Shown here piece by piece: positions 54,181 to 64,000 of a stretch of 64,000 nt of DNA. The notes under the pieces were generated by a model that was given only the letters and a program-made list of their open reading frames with translations, did no database searches and had not been told where the DNA came from. The DNA is from Pohlia nutans (Eukaryota; Streptophyta; Bryopsida; Bryales; Mniaceae), in assembly GCA_022496805.1 (NCBI GenBank), contig CM040087.1, positions 27,180,253 through 27,244,252 of the forward strand, given 5' to 3'. Numbering within the stretch: position 1 is the first letter of the stretch; every line of letters starts with the position of its first letter. The translations under genes and the position numbers were made by a program.

Positions 54181-56076
54181 TGAACTGTCGAAACGGTTCA
54201 CGTTAGTGATAAACTCTTAATTCTAGAGTTTTGATTTGTTTAGCAATTTATATTTGCTTAACCGGGACATTTTAGCCGGTTAGACAAATTCCCGGATTTG
54301 GTTGCATTTAGTGTTTGGTTTTTATTGGCAATATTAGATTCCTTTTTATCTAGATAATTTTGTGTGTTTATTCGCTTCTAACGATTTGATTGATTGATTA
54401 TGTGCAATTGGGCCGTTTGCCCTTTTATTTTACTCGATGATTTTAACCTATTTCTATTGCTTGTCATTCTAATTCATTAGTTAGTCTAATTGATTAGTCT
54501 ATTTTATTAGTTGATTGAGTTACTCTTTGTGGGATGTTATTTTAGCCTTTTAATTTCCTATTGTTTAGTCTTATTTTATTAACTTATTGTTGAGTTTATT
54601 CTTTAGCCTATTAGAGTGAGTTTAGTTTATGTTAGTGGATTAGTGTAGTATGGGAGTCCCGGTTAAGTGGGGATTAAGTGGTAGTTAAGTGGTAGTTTAG
54701 GGTTTTGATGGAGTTGGATGAATATTTCAAGGTGGATGGATGTAGTTTTGGTGGGATTCAAAATCCCACCGTGCCGCTTCTGCGGGAGCTAGTTCATTGT
54801 CTGCGCCGTAGGAGCTTAGAGAGAGAGAGACGTTAGTTTTTAGATCTGAATCTGTGTTTTGTTTTCTGGGTGAAGTTCTTAAAGATTAGCAAGGAGTTGA
54901 GGAATTTGATTTGATTGGATTGATTTTTAGATGAAGGGAATTAGCAAAAAAAACTTGGCTTGAATGAGATTCTGTGAGAATTTTCAGTAGTCAAAGAGAA
55001 ATTAGAGAAAAACTACATTGTTGTTTTGATTGGAAAAAGTGTGAGGATTGAAGAAGTGAAGGAGGATTTTCTAGTTGTGTGTTTAGGAAAATTGTAGGGA
55101 AAAATTAGTGGGAAATACATTGTTGCTTTCGTTGGAAAGATTGTGAGGTTGAGATAGGGTTTTCTTTGTCTGTTTTTTATTGGAAGTAGAAAAAGAGAAA
55201 AAAAAAAAAAGGATTTTGTTTTGTTGTGGAATCACTACGGGGAAGGACTACGAGCTGTGGGATTCAAAAGAGCAAGGCGACGAGCACAAGGTGATTGGAC
55301 GACGCAAGGACGCCGGATTTCACGGCGGAGTAGCGTCGGGAACAAAGACATCGAAACACGAAGAAAACACGGCGATCGACGGGGAGCAACAACAAGGAGA
55401 CGGCGATTGGCAAGGCGGCGACGAAAACGAGAAGACAAAGACACAAAGACTAGGAGACGAATCCGGAAGGCGACGGGCTGTGAAGACAAAGGGCAAGACG
55501 GCAAGGCGTCAGTAGCAGAGAGAAACAAAGGCAACTCCCCATGTGATAATACGGAGGGATAGAGTGATATTATAGAGGGAGACATCTCCTCTTCTTCTCA
55601 TTTTTAATTCTAGGTTTTGTGAGAATTATCTTCTATCTTTGTGATCATTAGGAGAATAGATAAAACGCTATAATTGAAATTGGTGACTTTAGTCACCTAC
55701 GAAAATATTGTGTGCATCCTTTCAATTTTTGTTCAATTGTTTTGAATTTTATATTTTGTGATTGCTTTGAACTAGTTGTCCCTTTTGGTGTTGTTTGTGG
55801 GTGAATTGGATCCAGTGAGGGTTCTAGCGCGGAAGCGCTGCCCGATTTTCACCGGGCCAATTCATTATTAGAAGTTTAGGCAAATTAGGGTTTTAAAACT
55901 AGGGTTCTTGGCACGATTTAAGCTTAGACCAATTTTCCTATTTTTCACCGTTTTAGTTAGAAAAATCTCACACACAAACGCCTAGGTTAATAGAAGTCCA
56001 TTGCTTGCGTCTATAATTCACCCACTTTCCGGCCGGACATATGGGCTTTTGATCGGCGACGGCTGAAACGCTCATA
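54181..56076. mobile_element. unidentified 1.9-kb insertion in B3
   Basis: It breaks the B3 3' ORF exactly where GCCTCTG (54174-54180) is repeated at 56077-56083, so a 5-7 bp target duplication is likely. It starts TGAACTGTCGAAACGG and ends ACGCTCATAG; I see no convincing terminal inverted repeat, LTR pair or poly-A tail. It is T-rich on the left. A lysine- and glutamate-rich ORF (about 55180-55515) has no recognised homology, and two hairpins (AGCGCGGAAGCGCT, and GCCCG/CGGGC) lie near 55830-55855. The class is unknown. Confidence 0.6.
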
Positions 56077-56083
56077 GCCTCTG

Positions 56084-57009
56084 ACCTCGGTAACTCCCCC
56101 AACCGAGCGTCTCGAACCTTCGAATATTCTGCTCCACGGACCTCGGAACTTGTTGCAGAATGTATGCTTCCTTCAAGCATGACAGCCACACTGTCTTAGG
56201 TACTTACCGAGGTCCAGACACAAGTCCAACGACTTACCATCTCCGACCCGGAAGCACATCAGCGCCACCTGGAGAACGCCCAAAAGCGTGTTACCGAGCT
56301 GGAGGGCCAACTCGACACCTCCCAAATCGAAGCCCAACAGCATGCTACCAACCTTACTCGAGTTCAAGAGGAACGTGAACGTGCCCGTACTGAAGTCGCG
56401 GACCTAACCCAGCAGTTACAAGCCCGGGCAACTCTCTTGACCGCTATGGAAACCGAACGGGAACAGCTCAGAGCCGATCGAGCGGAAGATCAGATCATCA
56501 TCCACACTCTCAGACAGACCTTCCGGACCGAGACAGAGCTCCGCGCAACCATCACCACCGAAATGGAGCACCTACTTACCGAGTACGACGCGCTGAACAT
56601 TCGCACCCAGGAGATCGAGACGGCACTCAACAACACCTACCGGATGCTCAACCAGTACCAAAGAGCACATCCGAATTTCGTTCCGGACCCTCCATCACCG
56701 GACTCTACCGACACCCAAATTGTGAACCCGGCCACGACAGAACACGGCCCCATCCGAGCTCCTCCCTTACCGACGGAGGGTTTTGACTCCATTTTTGGGG
56801 GTTCATATGATGGCCGAGAATTACTTAGCCCCCAGACACAAGGTAATATCAGCGCACCTGAAACCGGGACCCCCCACCACCCTCGACACAACACACCAAA
56901 TACCGAGGAGCGTTCCGGATCTGAGGAAGAAGGGTTTCGGGCTTCTCGTACCATCAGTAGGCAAACCGGTCCCACGGAAGCAGACACCCCTCCGGTGTAC
57001 CGAAGTTAA
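56084..57009 (+). pseudogene. B3 3' ORF, coiled-coil end
   Basis: Recognisable after 56084; the open part starts at 56437 and encodes 190 residues. These comprise the end of the coiled coil (REQLRADRAEDQIIIH, LLTEYDALNIR), the conserved NNTYRMLNQYQRAHP, and the acidic tail to RQTGPTEADTPPVYRS. It is a few residues longer than in B2, where the stop follows GPTE. The upstream part (56084-56436) contains frameshifts and stops. Confidence 0.75.
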
Positions 57010-57051
57010 AAAACAAGTTCGAGATGTGAACTTGGTTTAGAGGGGGGATAG

Positions 57052-57462
57052 TGTTAACCGTAAATTAGGAGTATCGGTAGGTCTACCGATCTGAGTTTTA
57101 CTTGGGTAATTTTCCAAGTTACCCCAGTAGGTAGATCTAGGAAACACTTTTTTACCGATCTGACCTAACTGTCAGATCTGGTTGTACTGTGGTATAAAAG
57201 CAATAGAGCCAACCTCATTGGCATGCTCCATTTTCCCAGATAATTGACTTTTGCTAGAAGTACTCTTCTCTGATTTATCATCTACCGAGTAGCTTTCTGT
57301 GCGCCATTGCTTATTTGGATCAGTTTGTCTTCTCTCGGTTTTGTGATAACCGACTTAGCTTTGAGTATTTTATTGCCTATTCTGTCAATTTCCTTCTCCT
57401 CGGTAGCTATCAATCCTCTCGGTACTGATTACCGAGTTGGCTCTTACCAGGAGGAGCTACCA
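57052..57462 (+). repeat. 3' LTR of gypsy B3 (411 bp)
   Basis: TGTTAACCG to GAGCTACCA, preceded by the polypurine tract. Diverged from the B2 LTRs; the 18-bp palindrome is changed to ATCGGTAGGTCTACCGAT. Confidence 0.93.
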
Positions 57463-59765
57463 GTAGGAAAGGGCGGTCAGCTGCGCGGTGGACGAAAAGT
57501 AAGTCTAGAAGTGGATGAAAGCTCAGTTCTGTCCACCTGAATTTAAAGTCATGTTACTTTTAGATTATATTTAAGCCTTTACAAGGAAGATAGCATATAA
57601 AAAATTGCATTGGTCACCGTTTTATAAAAAATGATATTTCATAAAGGCCAAAATATAGGCCATTTTTTCCCATAATTAAGTAATCATAGGGGTCCTTTTA
57701 ATTTCAGCTAGAAGGTAAATAGCCCCCAAAAAAACACCCCCTCGCCGCACGTGGTACCCAAAATATATGAAGAGTGACCCACCCGAGTCATTTAATTCTG
57801 GAGTGCAAGAGACTCTGGATGGAGCTGCTCTCTCTTACATGCCAGCCTTGGGATTCACGAGAAGAATCTGAGTGAAGATTCAAAAGGGAATTGATTTGAG
57901 CTTCCATTTGTAAACTCCGTTGCCTGCAGTACCGGCTTCCGAGCCCGCCACCATCCAAGGCGCTTACTACGAAACAACTATTTTCACCCCTGGTCCTTTT
58001 CTAAACCTCCAAATTGTCGGTTTGGCAGAGGAAATCACTTTCTCAATCCCTAAATGACCGAACAATCATTTTATGGTCTTTGCCCTATATATACATGCTT
58101 CCCAGGATGAAATTTTTAATTTTATTTATATATATATATACATATATTTTTATTTTTTATTTTTATTTTATTTTTATTTTTTTATTTTTATTATGTCAAT
58201 CTGAGTTAAACTCCATTGAGAATTTTTTTCCAAAGACACAGAGTTTAATATTATTCTAGTGTTATAAAATTTATTATTTGGGGAAATTAATGATGCTCTC
58301 TTTTTTGAAAAAAAACTATTTTTTAATTTTAAAATAAAATGTTTAGTTTTAACCAATCATACCAAATTTCAAATTTTACAAACAAAATTTGTAATTTTGA
58401 TGAATATTCAACAATAAATGCTTCTAATTTCATTAAATGAGTATTTAAAATAACTTTTGGAAGTTTAACTTTACGGATAACTATTAAACATCATGCTTCT
58501 TATTTTCTCCTTTGAACCAAATTTTATCAAAGTTGCAGAAACTCTAATGTTGAAATTGTGCACATTCTCATCAACAGTAGGGTGTCAAAATCTACTTATT
58601 ATGGAAGATTGAGCTATGAACGCTTTTAGGAAATGGTCCCTTTTAGATTTAGTACAGGCAAGCTTCACAGCACTTTTCATTGCACCTCCTTCCACAGTTT
58701 GTGAATTTTGACTCTGATATGGCACACAATGTAATCTCTGGCCTGCAGTTCAAGCCCCACCATGACATACATGTACGATGCAGACAGAGAGTTCATGAAC
58801 TGGATACATGAAGCATCTCATGGTGGGATGCCTCAGGGGGGCCACGGATTAAAAACCACGTGCAAAGAAATTTTCTGACCCGTATGTTACGTATTACAAA
58901 ATCATTAAAATGAAATGAATTTTTTGTGGGGTTAAGAAACCAATAGGGATGTGTTTAGAGACACAAAAACTACATAGTATTATTAAAGATTAGACCATTT
59001 TTTGAGTATTAAGATGACTGTTTTTGAAAAAAAGAAGTTGAATTAAACCACACCAAAAATTAGGACAATTGTTTTTGGACAGAGGGTGTAGCAAAGTTGT
59101 AGACAATAAACTTGCATAGGATTGGTGTAAAGTAGGTAAACCCGAATCCAACAGTGAACCTTTGGAGCGGTCTACACTACGGACCAAGAGCCGTGACGAA
59201 GGAAAATGGATTATTTCCATGGTCACACTTCATGATCACACTTCCATGGTCACACTTCAAAAAAATATAATTTCTTAAACCCTTGGGCCTCTCACTAAGT
59301 GTAAACTAAACTTGAACCGGGACTTAAAAAAATAATAAAACGGCATTTTAAGCCCATGGTCTCCTCGTTTGGCAATGAGAGAACCTTGTTTGCCTCTCTC
59401 ACCACAAAATCCGGGGGACCCTTCAACATTATTCACTCGGCCTATTTCTATGCCTTTTGAGGACCTTAACTCCTTTGTTCACTTTTCTTTTTTTCTTGTT
59501 GTGTAAACCCAAGTCATCCTAGGACGAGTTGATGGAGCCAATCACAGATTTTAGAGATGCATGGCACGAGTTCTTGGTCGGTAATGTTAACCGCCCTTAA
59601 AAAAGGACACTATGCATCACTGGCTATCAAAGACTCTGATGGTGGTACCTGTAATCATGAATACAAACACACATTATCGTCTTCAATACAGATACATCCT
59701 CTTCTTTTGGAGGGTTACCTAATTTAATTTGAATATTTAGGCAAGACTATCTTCTTGAAGAAATG
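57463..59765. other. AT-rich intergenic DNA
   Basis: No gene recognised. Includes low-complexity T/A runs near 58110-58195 and a mostly AT-rich background. Only spurious short ORFs. Confidence 0.5.
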
Positions 59766-60348
59766 GAAAAGTCAACCCCTAACGTACCAAGGATTCGCAG
59801 TTTTAAAATGAAAAATTCAATATATCATATTGTGAAAAATGTAATTCGGATGGGACCAAATTTTATATCACGAAACCAGTGAAGAATGTTGTGCATTGAA
59901 CAAGAGGAAGTCCACATTGGAAATTTCTCAAACCTGCTTTAGAAAAGTCATTTAACCCCTGAAGGACCAAGGATTCACAGTTTTTTAGTGAAAAATTCAA
60001 TTTATTGTATTGTGAAAAATGTAATTCAGATTAGACCAAATTTTAAATCACCAGGATCAGTGAAGAACGTTGTTTGCATTGGTCAAAATAAAAAATAAAT
60101 TTAAACAAAAGGAAGTCCACATTAGACCTCCTCAAAACTGTTGTAGAAAAGTCATTTGACCCCTAAAGGTCCAAGGATTCACAATTATAAAATAACAAAT
60201 TCAATCTACCATATTGTGGAAAATATAATTTAGATGGGACCAAATTTTATATCATCAAAATTAGTGAAGAACATTGTGAGCGTTGGTCAAAGCACATATA
60301 AATTTGAACAAAAGGAAGTCCACATTAGACCTACTCAAAACTACTAAA
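59766..60348. repeat. three diverged tandem units of ~176-204 bp
   Basis: Units start at about 59766, 59942 and 60146, each with GAAAAGTCA, then ACCCCT, CCAAGGATTC, a CAAATTTTA segment and AGGAAGTCCACATT near the end. They are diverged by substitutions and small indels. There is no coding potential. Confidence 0.75.
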
Positions 60349-60933
60349 AAAACATGAGGTCCAACTAAAAAACATGAGGTCCAATTTGGACTTCTCGGTC
60401 TTTAATGGGTGAACCATAAATTCAGCACAGGAGGATACAAAGAAGTGTTAAGCACAAACCTCAGAATGAAGATGTTTAGTATTCAGGGCTGCAAATGAGA
60501 CTTCGTATGGCGTGTATCGCAGTTTATAGCAATTTCTTTTTTAAATCAGCTCGCACAAAACAAAGACCTCGATCACGTCACTACAAAAATTTACGTCTAA
60601 AACGCCCAATCTGCATCACTGAACTTTGCAACGGTGACATGTTCTCATTTTCCCTTGGTTTTCTGATTGCGATACATCATTTTCAAGCTTCTGTTCTATA
60701 CTACAAGATCAAGAGCGTTCGATCGTATCAAACTGAAGTCATTTTCACACAGACAGATGCTTTCCAGCAGGGGGTCCAATTTTCCTACACTACGCTCCAG
60801 CTCCTTCGGGAATTGCAATCTCGAATCTCAAAATTCGTAATCCAATGCACTAGCTCGATCGTAAACTACTCAATCAAATCCTTCTTGCCCTAACCCAAAC
60901 TCTCCCAGGAAACCCAACAGGGCTGCACCTGCT
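60349..60933. other. spacer downstream of the kinase-like gene, probably its 3' UTR in part
   Basis: Contains a plus-strand 132-codon ORF (60495-60893) with no recognisable domain, convergent with the kinase-like gene and overlapping its expected 3' UTR. I regard it as chance. Confidence 0.4.
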
Positions 60934-63098
60934 TTAAACATGGCGCCTCCAATTATAATTTGATATCCTTCCAGGTGTTGAATTAACAACATCCATATCG
61001 TGTCTCTGCAGCATGGGCATTCCATCTGCTACGCCTTCAGGCCAAGCAATGGTTGCGTGGTTCATGTTAGGAGGATATGTTGACACAGACTCCTGGCCCG
61101 CCCAATCGAAATCCACAAATCTCACATCAAAGCCGTTTCCATGTGACTTCACCATGATGTTCACGTCACGAGCATCCCCGTGGACAGACCCTGCATTGGT
61201 TGAACCAAACACACGTAACTTGTGAACTTTTTTCAATGCCTCTCTCACCACCACACGAGCCCTTTCCTTGGTCTCACTGTCAAGCAGTACGAGCATCTGC
61301 CACGGAGGCCCCAAGTATTCCATCACAATCATTTTGAACCCCCCTGCCAGCTCCTCAACATCCAAGAGTTTTGGCGCTAAGCCAACGGTGTACCAAGCTG
61401 TGTGTACCTAAGGAAGCCCATCCCACACATTCCACACAACATAAGTAACAAATGCAATCAATAGTGCTTCTCCATGAATCAATCCATGAATTGAAGGCAC
61501 CACCAAAGAATAACTTGAGTAGTGGACAAGGTTGCTAGTAGTAGAATCTTTCAAAATTGAAGTAACAAATGGAAAACTAATTAAATTGGTGAACTAAGAT
61601 ACTAACCTTGTCGCCATAATCCTTGGAGAACTTGATGACCACCATTCGCTTCTGATGGTCCTCAGCCAGGAATATACGCTTCTCCTTCAAAAGTACTTCC
61701 TTGAAACTGTACCTTGGATTCCACCAAACTGGGTAGGGGACCCCCTTTTCCAACCAATTCCCCCGTGTAGATGTTATTCCCCCTTGCTCAACCTGCATAT
61801 AGAAGGACTCCAAACTGTCTATACCCAATTTCCAAGACTTGAAAATGCGGGGCAGATTTTCGCTTGGCCAAGATATATTCACCAAATCTGTCAGCATGCT
61901 CGTATGCACTCGGTCAAAGTAAGCCATTGCACTGATTCTCATCTGAACACCACGAAATTCTACTAAGAACACTGGGCAATTGCATGATGTGAAGATAGCT
62001 GATGAATCGTTGCTGGCTTGAGCAAAATGACAGAATTCTCTGTAGTACCTCTGTCCCTGGAAAAACTTATCCACGGTAGTTGAGCCCAGCTCATTCTCAA
62101 CCTCAATTATTGAGAAAGCTGGAAACCCTTCCCGCCTCCCAATGTATCCATCAACCTCAAAAGTGTTTATCTTCATAGGTTCCACAGTTGTCTTCAAGTA
62201 AAGACCCAACAATGACAGAAGTGCAGTCTGTCGATCGTGCTCATTCTTGTAGAACCGTGAACTCATCTCACAAAATTCTCGTACAAAAGCATAATCCTCC
62301 CTCGTTGGTAGGGATGAGTTTTGCAGATTCTGCACGAAAGATCCAAAAGTAGGGTGCATCAAAGGAGCTTCAAGACCCGCAGCATCAACAGGACGACCAC
62401 ATTTGTACAAGGGACCCAGTTCAGAACCTTGAGGTATTTGAACCCTGCGCACATTCTTGGCATTCATCGACGATGGCGCAAATTGACGATAGCGCTGATC
62501 TAGATCTCGTTTCCAAGATGTCGGAACTGGTACAGGACCAACTGGAGCTGGGCAATAAATTTGAACAGGAGATGTTCGATTTGAACCCCAAAACGCATCC
62601 AAGAAATTTTCCGTGTGCAACTCAATTTGCTCTCCTTTACAGAACCTCAAGTCCAAATCCCTCACATGGTCGACACCGCCACGGAACTCTTTCACAACAC
62701 GAGCAACCTCAATCATATTTTTACAGTTCACGAAAAACTCGGGAGGTATCTGGAAAGCCTGCTTGTGAGGCTCAACTGTGCCGTCAGGGTGTTCATAGTA
62801 TATTGCAAAGTACCCGGCCTGGAACAAGAACAAACAAAGAGCCCTGCCTGGAATAAGAAAAAATAAAAAACCTACTCACTTCCTTCCGAAGCCACTAATC
62901 CATGCGCGTAGCTACTAGAGTCAACAAGACAATAATTGAGGCAAGCAAGCAAATAGAACATACCGCAACTCGAGCCCCTCCATCTTCCCTGGTTCGTTGA
63001 GCACCAGGCATAATCGCAGTAACATTGATTTCCCCATCAGGAAACTCCCTCTTCTCTTGCTTCTCTTTCCTTTTCCTTCCCTTCCCTGACCCCGTCAT
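60934..63098 (-). CDS. protein-kinase-like protein, three exons (606 aa)
   Basis: Exons on the minus strand are 62964-63098, 61607-62818 and 60934-61407. They join in phase 0 at GT-AG introns (62819-62963 and 61408-61606) and give 45 + 404 + 157 residues. ATG 63098 starts MTGSGKGRKRKEK, a basic N-terminus. Residues about 50-390 form an unrecognised region (AGYFAIYYEHPDG ... VDGYIGRREGFPAFSIIEVENE). The C-terminal third looks kinase-like: VVIKF with the likely ATP-binding Lys (about 441), hinge VMEYL (about 477), catalytic loop HGDARDVNI (about 525) and metal-binding DFDWAG in place of DFG (about 548), ending in a short C-lobe with WPEGV and HDMDVV. The glycine loop is unclear. It resembles atypical kinase-like proteins of seedless plants and fungi; the substrate is unknown. 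It seems an intact host gene. Confidence 0.72.
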
Positions 63099-64000
63099 CT
63101 TTGCAAGCAATGAGTCTGCAAAAAGAAACAAATTACAATTCAACCTGTGTGGCAGCTTCCAATTTCCCAGAAATACAATCACCGAAACACTGTCTGAAAC
63201 CACAGAACTAGGGTTTGACTAGAACACTAACCTTAAAAGCCAGGAGAGATTACTCACGGCAATCCACTCCAATGAAAGAAAACCACGAAAGAAAACCACG
63301 AAGCAGGACCAGCGAAAAATGCGCCCCAACTCCGCAGCTCCAGCTCCGTGAAACCTCTCCTGGTACGAAACCAGTTTTGTGGGACTTCACCGCCAACACA
63401 CACACAATTTGACTCAGTTGGATTGGCAAGTGCTTGAGACGCAGGTATATACTTCTGAAAAGGTTAAAAATGTGGCTATATTCTTTTGGCAGTTATAATT
63501 CCAACGTTTTGAAGAGGACTATGGATGTTGATGTGTAGTTAATTTGTATTGGGATGATGCAGTGCTTCTGAATCTTTTAAGAATTTGAGAATATTAGGCA
63601 CGGACACAGGGTCGTATTGAACTTCCAAATGAAGCTGAGAAGTCTTCCAAATGAAGCTGAGCACGGCAGCTGGGGCTTTTCCCGCTCCCGCCCTCCCTCG
63701 TCTCGTTTGAATTGCGCGCGTACTCCCACATTTGAATTCCGCCATTGATTCCAATGGCCTAGGCGCGAGTCTGTCCCAAGATACCCGGAGGTACCCGGTC
63801 GATGCCCTTGATTGGCTCAGTGCATACCCGCCCAAACTTAGCCTGAGGTCACCTTTGGCACATTTTTGTGAATTGGTTATTCAAAATTGGAATGCAATTT
63901 ATTCATAAGTTATTTCACAATTCTTAAATATTTTTTCTTCACTTTTAGCAATCCTTAAAATAATCTTGCAAGTTGAGTGTTCTCTTCATGTATAGGAAAG
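63099..64000. other. upstream region of the kinase-like gene and flank
   Basis: Expected to hold the 5' UTR and promoter of the gene at 60934-63098; a second ATG-rich exon is not evident. Contains small tandem duplications (GAAAGAAAACCACG near 63276-63300; CTTCCAAATGAAGCTGAG near 63620-63660). A minus-strand 98-codon ORF (63539-63835) has no recognised homology. Confidence 0.4.

Larger units (their letters stand above)
54010..57462 (+). mobile_element. Ty3/gypsy family B 3' fragment, copy B3
   Basis: Homology to B2 begins at about 54010 (B2 about 37310, in the low-complexity part of the 3' ORF). It runs through the coiled coil to a 3' LTR at 57052-57462. It is interrupted by a 1.9-kb insertion at 54181-56076. 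Gag, pol and the 5' LTR are absent. Sequence divergence from B2 is clearly larger than between B1 and B2, so this is an older relic. GTAGG at 57463-57467 would be the right TSD. Confidence 0.88.

Noticed and set aside
55180..55562. Overlapping Lys/Arg-rich ORFs in the 1.9-kb insertion as genes
   Set aside because: Several frames are open at once because of purine-rich composition; none resembles a known protein.
54180..56076. Intron in the B3 3' ORF (GT...AG can be read at the ends)
   Set aside because: Removing GT...AG would leave a duplicated CCTCT not present in B2, and the direct repeats fit an insertion better.
60495..60893. 132-codon plus-strand ORF as a gene
   Set aside because: No recognisable domain, and it overlaps the expected 3' UTR of the kinase-like gene on the other strand.

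Overview
The window reads as transposon-packed nuclear DNA of a land plant. Evidence for this: plant-type Ty1/copia and Ty3/gypsy elements, a Mutator-like transposase with a SWIM zinc finger, and one multi-exon cellular gene with GT-AG introns. A non-flowering plant (moss, lycophyte, fern or similar) seems plausible, but I cannot name the species. I saw no tRNA, rRNA, CRISPR or bacterial-type operon.

About 1-48.1 kb is a nest of LTR retrotransposons whose order can be read from target-site duplications (TSDs). The outer host is a gypsy element of family A (copy A2, minus strand). It is inserted into another family A LTR and split into blocks at 17859-23373, 38853-40269 and 45731-47831. Three elements entered A2. 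(i) Family B copy B1 (minus, 11094-17858) entered its 3' ORF. B1 was then hit by family A copy A1 (4071-11093), and A1 by copia copy 1 (1-4070). (ii) Family B copy B2 (plus, 23374-38852) entered its pol. The 5' LTR of B2 later received a solo A LTR (23545-24090) and a 5.4-kb Mutator-like element (24197-29629). (iii) A complete copia copy 2 (minus, 40270-45725) entered its gag; it has a 1381-residue open polyprotein and 258-bp LTRs that look identical, so it is young.

Both gypsy families encode gag, protease, RT, RNase H and integrase in one frame that runs on into an extra 3' region, made of a compact domain and a long coiled coil. Both B copies carry the same five in-frame stops, and each stop is explained by a C-to-T change at CAG or CGA. 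The 5.4-kb Mutator-like insert holds a transposase C-terminus on one strand. On the other strand it holds a broken, intron-containing gene resembling a beta-class DNA methyltransferase; this is the most unusual content here.

From 48.1 to 57.5 kb there is a small unknown ORF, a decayed Mutator-like transposase gene (49608-53524) of the same family, and an older family B fragment (B3) carrying an unidentified 1.9-kb insertion. From 57.5 to 60.9 kb the DNA is AT-rich and apparently non-coding, with a three-unit tandem repeat. The last part holds the only convincing host gene, a three-exon, 606-residue protein-kinase-like gene on the minus strand (60934-63098).
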